Shown piece after piece: positions 61,277-64,000 of a stretch of 64,000 nt of DNA. This DNA is from Cinclus cinclus (taxonomy: Eukaryota > Chordata > Aves > Passeriformes > Cinclidae). Positions within the stretch are counted from its first letter, which is position 1, and every line of letters begins with the position of its first letter. The translations under genes were made by a program, and so were the position numbers. The notes beneath the pieces are model-generated. The model saw only the letters and a list, made by a program, of their open reading frames with translations. It did not search any database and was not told the origin of the DNA. The stretch lies in the NCBI RefSeq assembly GCF_963662255.1, contig NC_085067.1:7183148-7247147 (forward strand). Reading direction: 5' to 3'.

Positions 61277-63750
61277 CACTGCCACGGCAATTACGGCTCC
61301 AAAGGCTGCGGGGAAAGTGCTCGGCTTCTAGCGGGCTTTATTTAATCCTCTTTGTTTCTACGTCAAGGTGGTTTAGCGTCCACACCGCCACACCTCGCTC
61401 AGGTCAAGTTCACCCAAATCCAAGGGGAGTTAGACGGGGGAGGCGGATGCGGGAGCCAGCCCTTGGATGCGCATTTCTCACCTTGCCGGGGATCTCGCTG
61501 CCCCCACTGAGCCCAGCACAGCCGCGATCCCGCAGTGGTGGCTCCCAGCAGAGGAGCTGAGAGCCCAAGGAGAGCAAATTCAGAGCTCATCGCCCCGAGC
61601 AATGCAGCTAATGCGGCACCAAGAGGTGCGAATCGCTCCTGTCGACAGCTCTAACTCTCCTAAATCAACCCGGGTGATGTGCATCTGCCCCATGTCCTGC
61701 TCCAACACCTCCCCCGGCCCCAGGGATGTCACACTCAGGGGTATTAATTAATTGGAGGTGACAGTGCCACTGCCGTTTGCCATCCTGCTCCAAGCTTCCT
61801 CTCACTGCGTACCCCAGTTCACAGACAGCAAATCCCCACCACACGGGACAGTCGGGAACAGCCTTTTTTTTTTTTTTTTTCCGCGGCAGCTTAGATATTT
61901 GCTTTTCTTGTGGAGGAAAAAAAAATAATAATACTCCTTGAAATAACAGTTTGAGGCTTTTCTAAATGTTATACGCCAGCCGACCTTTCAGAGCCAGGCT
62001 TAGGGGTTTATTTCTAATCCCCTGGTCAGGATTTGTAGCAGCTGTGGGTCAGTCCTGCTCCCTGAGGGCTCAAACATCAATCCTCACCACCACCATGCCT
62101 GATCAGGGCTGGAGCTCTGGTGTTCCCACCCCTCCTGGAAATATATTCCCTTGGCTGTGCATCCCGTGCACCTTAAGGTGGTGTGGGAACGTGGTCACCA
62201 GCAGCATTTGGCTCCTTGGAGCTGCTGAAGATGGCAGGGAAGCACCAGGCCTGCTGTGCATCCCACCAGGATGCAGGGCATGGATTTGGTGTGGATTTGC
62301 AGCAGTCCCAGCTCTGCAGAGCCCACCTTGGGTCACGGATGGCAGAGACAGCATCTGGGAGCACCTGGCCAGCAGAGGATTTTGAGGCAAGCAGGATGTT
62401 ACATCTAGGGAAAATGAAGAGGAACGGTCTGTCTGGACAAGGATTTTCCGTGGGAGGCCGTGGCTGCACAGGGCAGTCATCCTGTTTTCCAGCTCTGATC
62501 CCACTGCAAATGGGATCTGAAAATTAGGATTCACTAAAGTGTCAGACTTTTACAGCAGCAGCTCTTAAGCAAATGTTTTCAGGTTTTCTTCCACAGCCCT
62601 GTCCACAGTTAAGCTGGAAGTGGGACTTTCCCAAGTGCAATGCTGGAATGGTTGCCCAAACTACATTTGAGCTTGGATCCTGTGGTGTTTCCAAACTCCC
62701 TGGCATTTTCTCCCAGCAGCACACTTAGGAGCCTCTGTTTATGAATCCAGGCCTGTATTGGCCTCTTTTTTTTTTTTTTAACTGTATTCCAATTCCTTTC
62801 AAAGGTAGGAAAATACATTAATACATTATTAAAGGAGAAACACCACAACACTCACTCTGACACTCAAGTGGGTTTTTCCCTGATGCAAAATGCCTCCTGG
62901 AAAAAAGTGTGCCTTTGTGGTGTGTCATTTCTGGGATTTGCTGGAGTTTAGGAAACAGAGAAAACAAATAACACAACAGGAAGGTCCCAGGCACGACCAA
63001 GGGTCCCTCACATACCTGTGGTTGATGATTGAGGTGGTTAATTCAGCCCTCTCCCTGTGGGCAAAATTTCACTCCATGTTTCTTTTCAGCAAAAGCAGAA
63101 GCCAAAAATGGAAAAAAGTCTGTTTTTCAGCAGGCAGAAGGAATGATTCCTGCTCTCCATGGAGATGTGATGCTCACCAAGGGGAGGCTGAGGGCTGGAG
63201 ACTTGCTTGGCCCTGGACCAGCATCACCAGGGTTTGCCTCTCTCTTTCCTATCCTCAGCACTTTCCCCTCCCTTGCAGGATATCACAGCACCGGGGACTG
63301 GTGCCCTCTGTCTGCTCCTGTCCATTGTCAGGGGATGAACATCACAGTGCCTTTGAAGCCAAAAATTCCCACTGGATGTGGGGATGTAAACAGGGGTGCA
63401 GACCAACCTCACCCCTCCTCACCCTGGCCCATGGAGGGAGGGTGCCCTGGGGCTGGCAGGTGGGTGCTCATCCCAGCACGGAGCTTTGGAATCCCGAGGG
63501 ACATCAGCACCCCACACACTGCATGGGATAATGAGCTGGGGTTTTACCACGTAAAGAGTGGGAAAAGGGGAAACAGGGGGTTTCTGACTGCATGAATCCT
63601 CCCTGCTGTTTCCTAGGAGATTGGCTGCCCACACTGAGCCATGCTGAGGACAGGAATGGAGCTTGTCCCCTACCCTGCACTCATCTCCTGTTCCCCTGCA
63701 AGTCACCAGGGTCACCTGGGGCTGCCCTGATCTCAGCCTGACCTGCACAG
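61277..63750. other. Distal 5' flank, no gene recognised
   Basis: GC-rich until about 61700, then mixed sequence with a T run at 61866-61881 and another near 62767-62779. No exon, RNA gene or known repeat was identified. Confidence 0.5.
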
Positions 63751-63754
63751 CATA

Positions 63755-63756
63755 AT

Positions 63757-63841
<85 letters not shown>

Positions 63842-63852
63842 GTAATAATAAT
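63755..63852. repeat. Compound (AAC)n-(AAT)n microsatellite
   Basis: About 15 AAC units up to 63800, then about 17 AAT units with one AGT interruption near 63841. An AT-rich tail runs from there to the window end. Confidence 0.97.
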
Positions 63853-64000
63853 GTAAAATTTAAAAATATTTAATTGAAAAAGAAAACTTTAAAACATTTT
63901 AAAAGAGACATTAAAAATAACAAAACTTTAAAATATATTAAAAAGTAATTTTATTTTTTTTTATATTAAAAATCAAAATTAAATGCCACTGGGAAGGTCA

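Noticed and set aside
59230..61560. 776-residue open frame with a 22-residue repeat
   Set aside because: It is the translation of a 22-bp tandem repeat. The other plus-strand frames and the minus strand are also long and open over large parts of the array, there is no domain, and the ends run into unrelated sequence.
55957..64000. Possible ZZEF1 3' exons (the mammalian upstream neighbour)
   Set aside because: No conserved coding block with splice sites could be recognised. The gene may lie beyond the window.

Overview
This window is vertebrate nuclear DNA, almost certainly from a bird and probably a songbird. It carries one spliced gene with GT-AG introns, several CR1 LINE tails of avian type, two solo retroviral LTRs, micro- and minisatellites and CpG islands. 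There are no bacterial operons, Shine-Dalgarno spacing, CRISPR arrays or dense ORFs. The bird call rests on the CR1 sequences and on how avian the encoded protein looks from memory; the songbird call is a weaker inference from CR1 style.

The gene is ATP2A3 (SERCA3, a sarco/endoplasmic reticulum Ca2+ pump) on the minus strand, from the ATG at 55214 to the stop at 7152-7154. I placed 21 coding exons by hand, including an 18-bp microexon (36146-36163) and a 20-nt last coding exon (7152-7171). Spliced lengths sum to exactly 3000 nt, that is 999 residues plus stop, the length of human SERCA3a. Every SERCA landmark lands on its canonical number: TGES 181-184, E309, D351 in DKTGT, K515, D601, TGD 625-627, D703, N768, E771, N796, T799, D800, C876, C888 and E908.

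Layout, left to right on the plus strand: 1-5950 is 3' flank with a CR1 tail at the left edge; 5950-7151 is probable 3' UTR; 7152-36163 holds exons 21 down to 2, with large introns 20 (6.1 kb), 9 (2.6 kb), 8 (6.5 kb, repeat-rich) and 5 (2.7 kb); 36164-55096 is the 18.9-kb intron 1 with an LTR, CR1 tails, an internal CpG island and AT-rich tandem repeats; 55097-55214 is exon 1 inside a CpG-island promoter; 55430-64000 is 5' flank with a duplicated block, a CR1 tail, a 2-kb 22-bp minisatellite and a triplet microsatellite. I found no exon of a neighbouring gene in either flank.

No new multi-gene system is present. The most interesting structures are a 527-bp block in intron 8 repeated at 98.9% identity (six transitions, no indels) right behind the promoter; an approximately 90-copy 22-bp minisatellite with a palindromic CpG-containing core about 4 kb upstream of exon 1; a solo LTR only 36 bp past the exon 8 splice donor; and a possible alternative hydrophobic C-terminus if intron 20 is retained.
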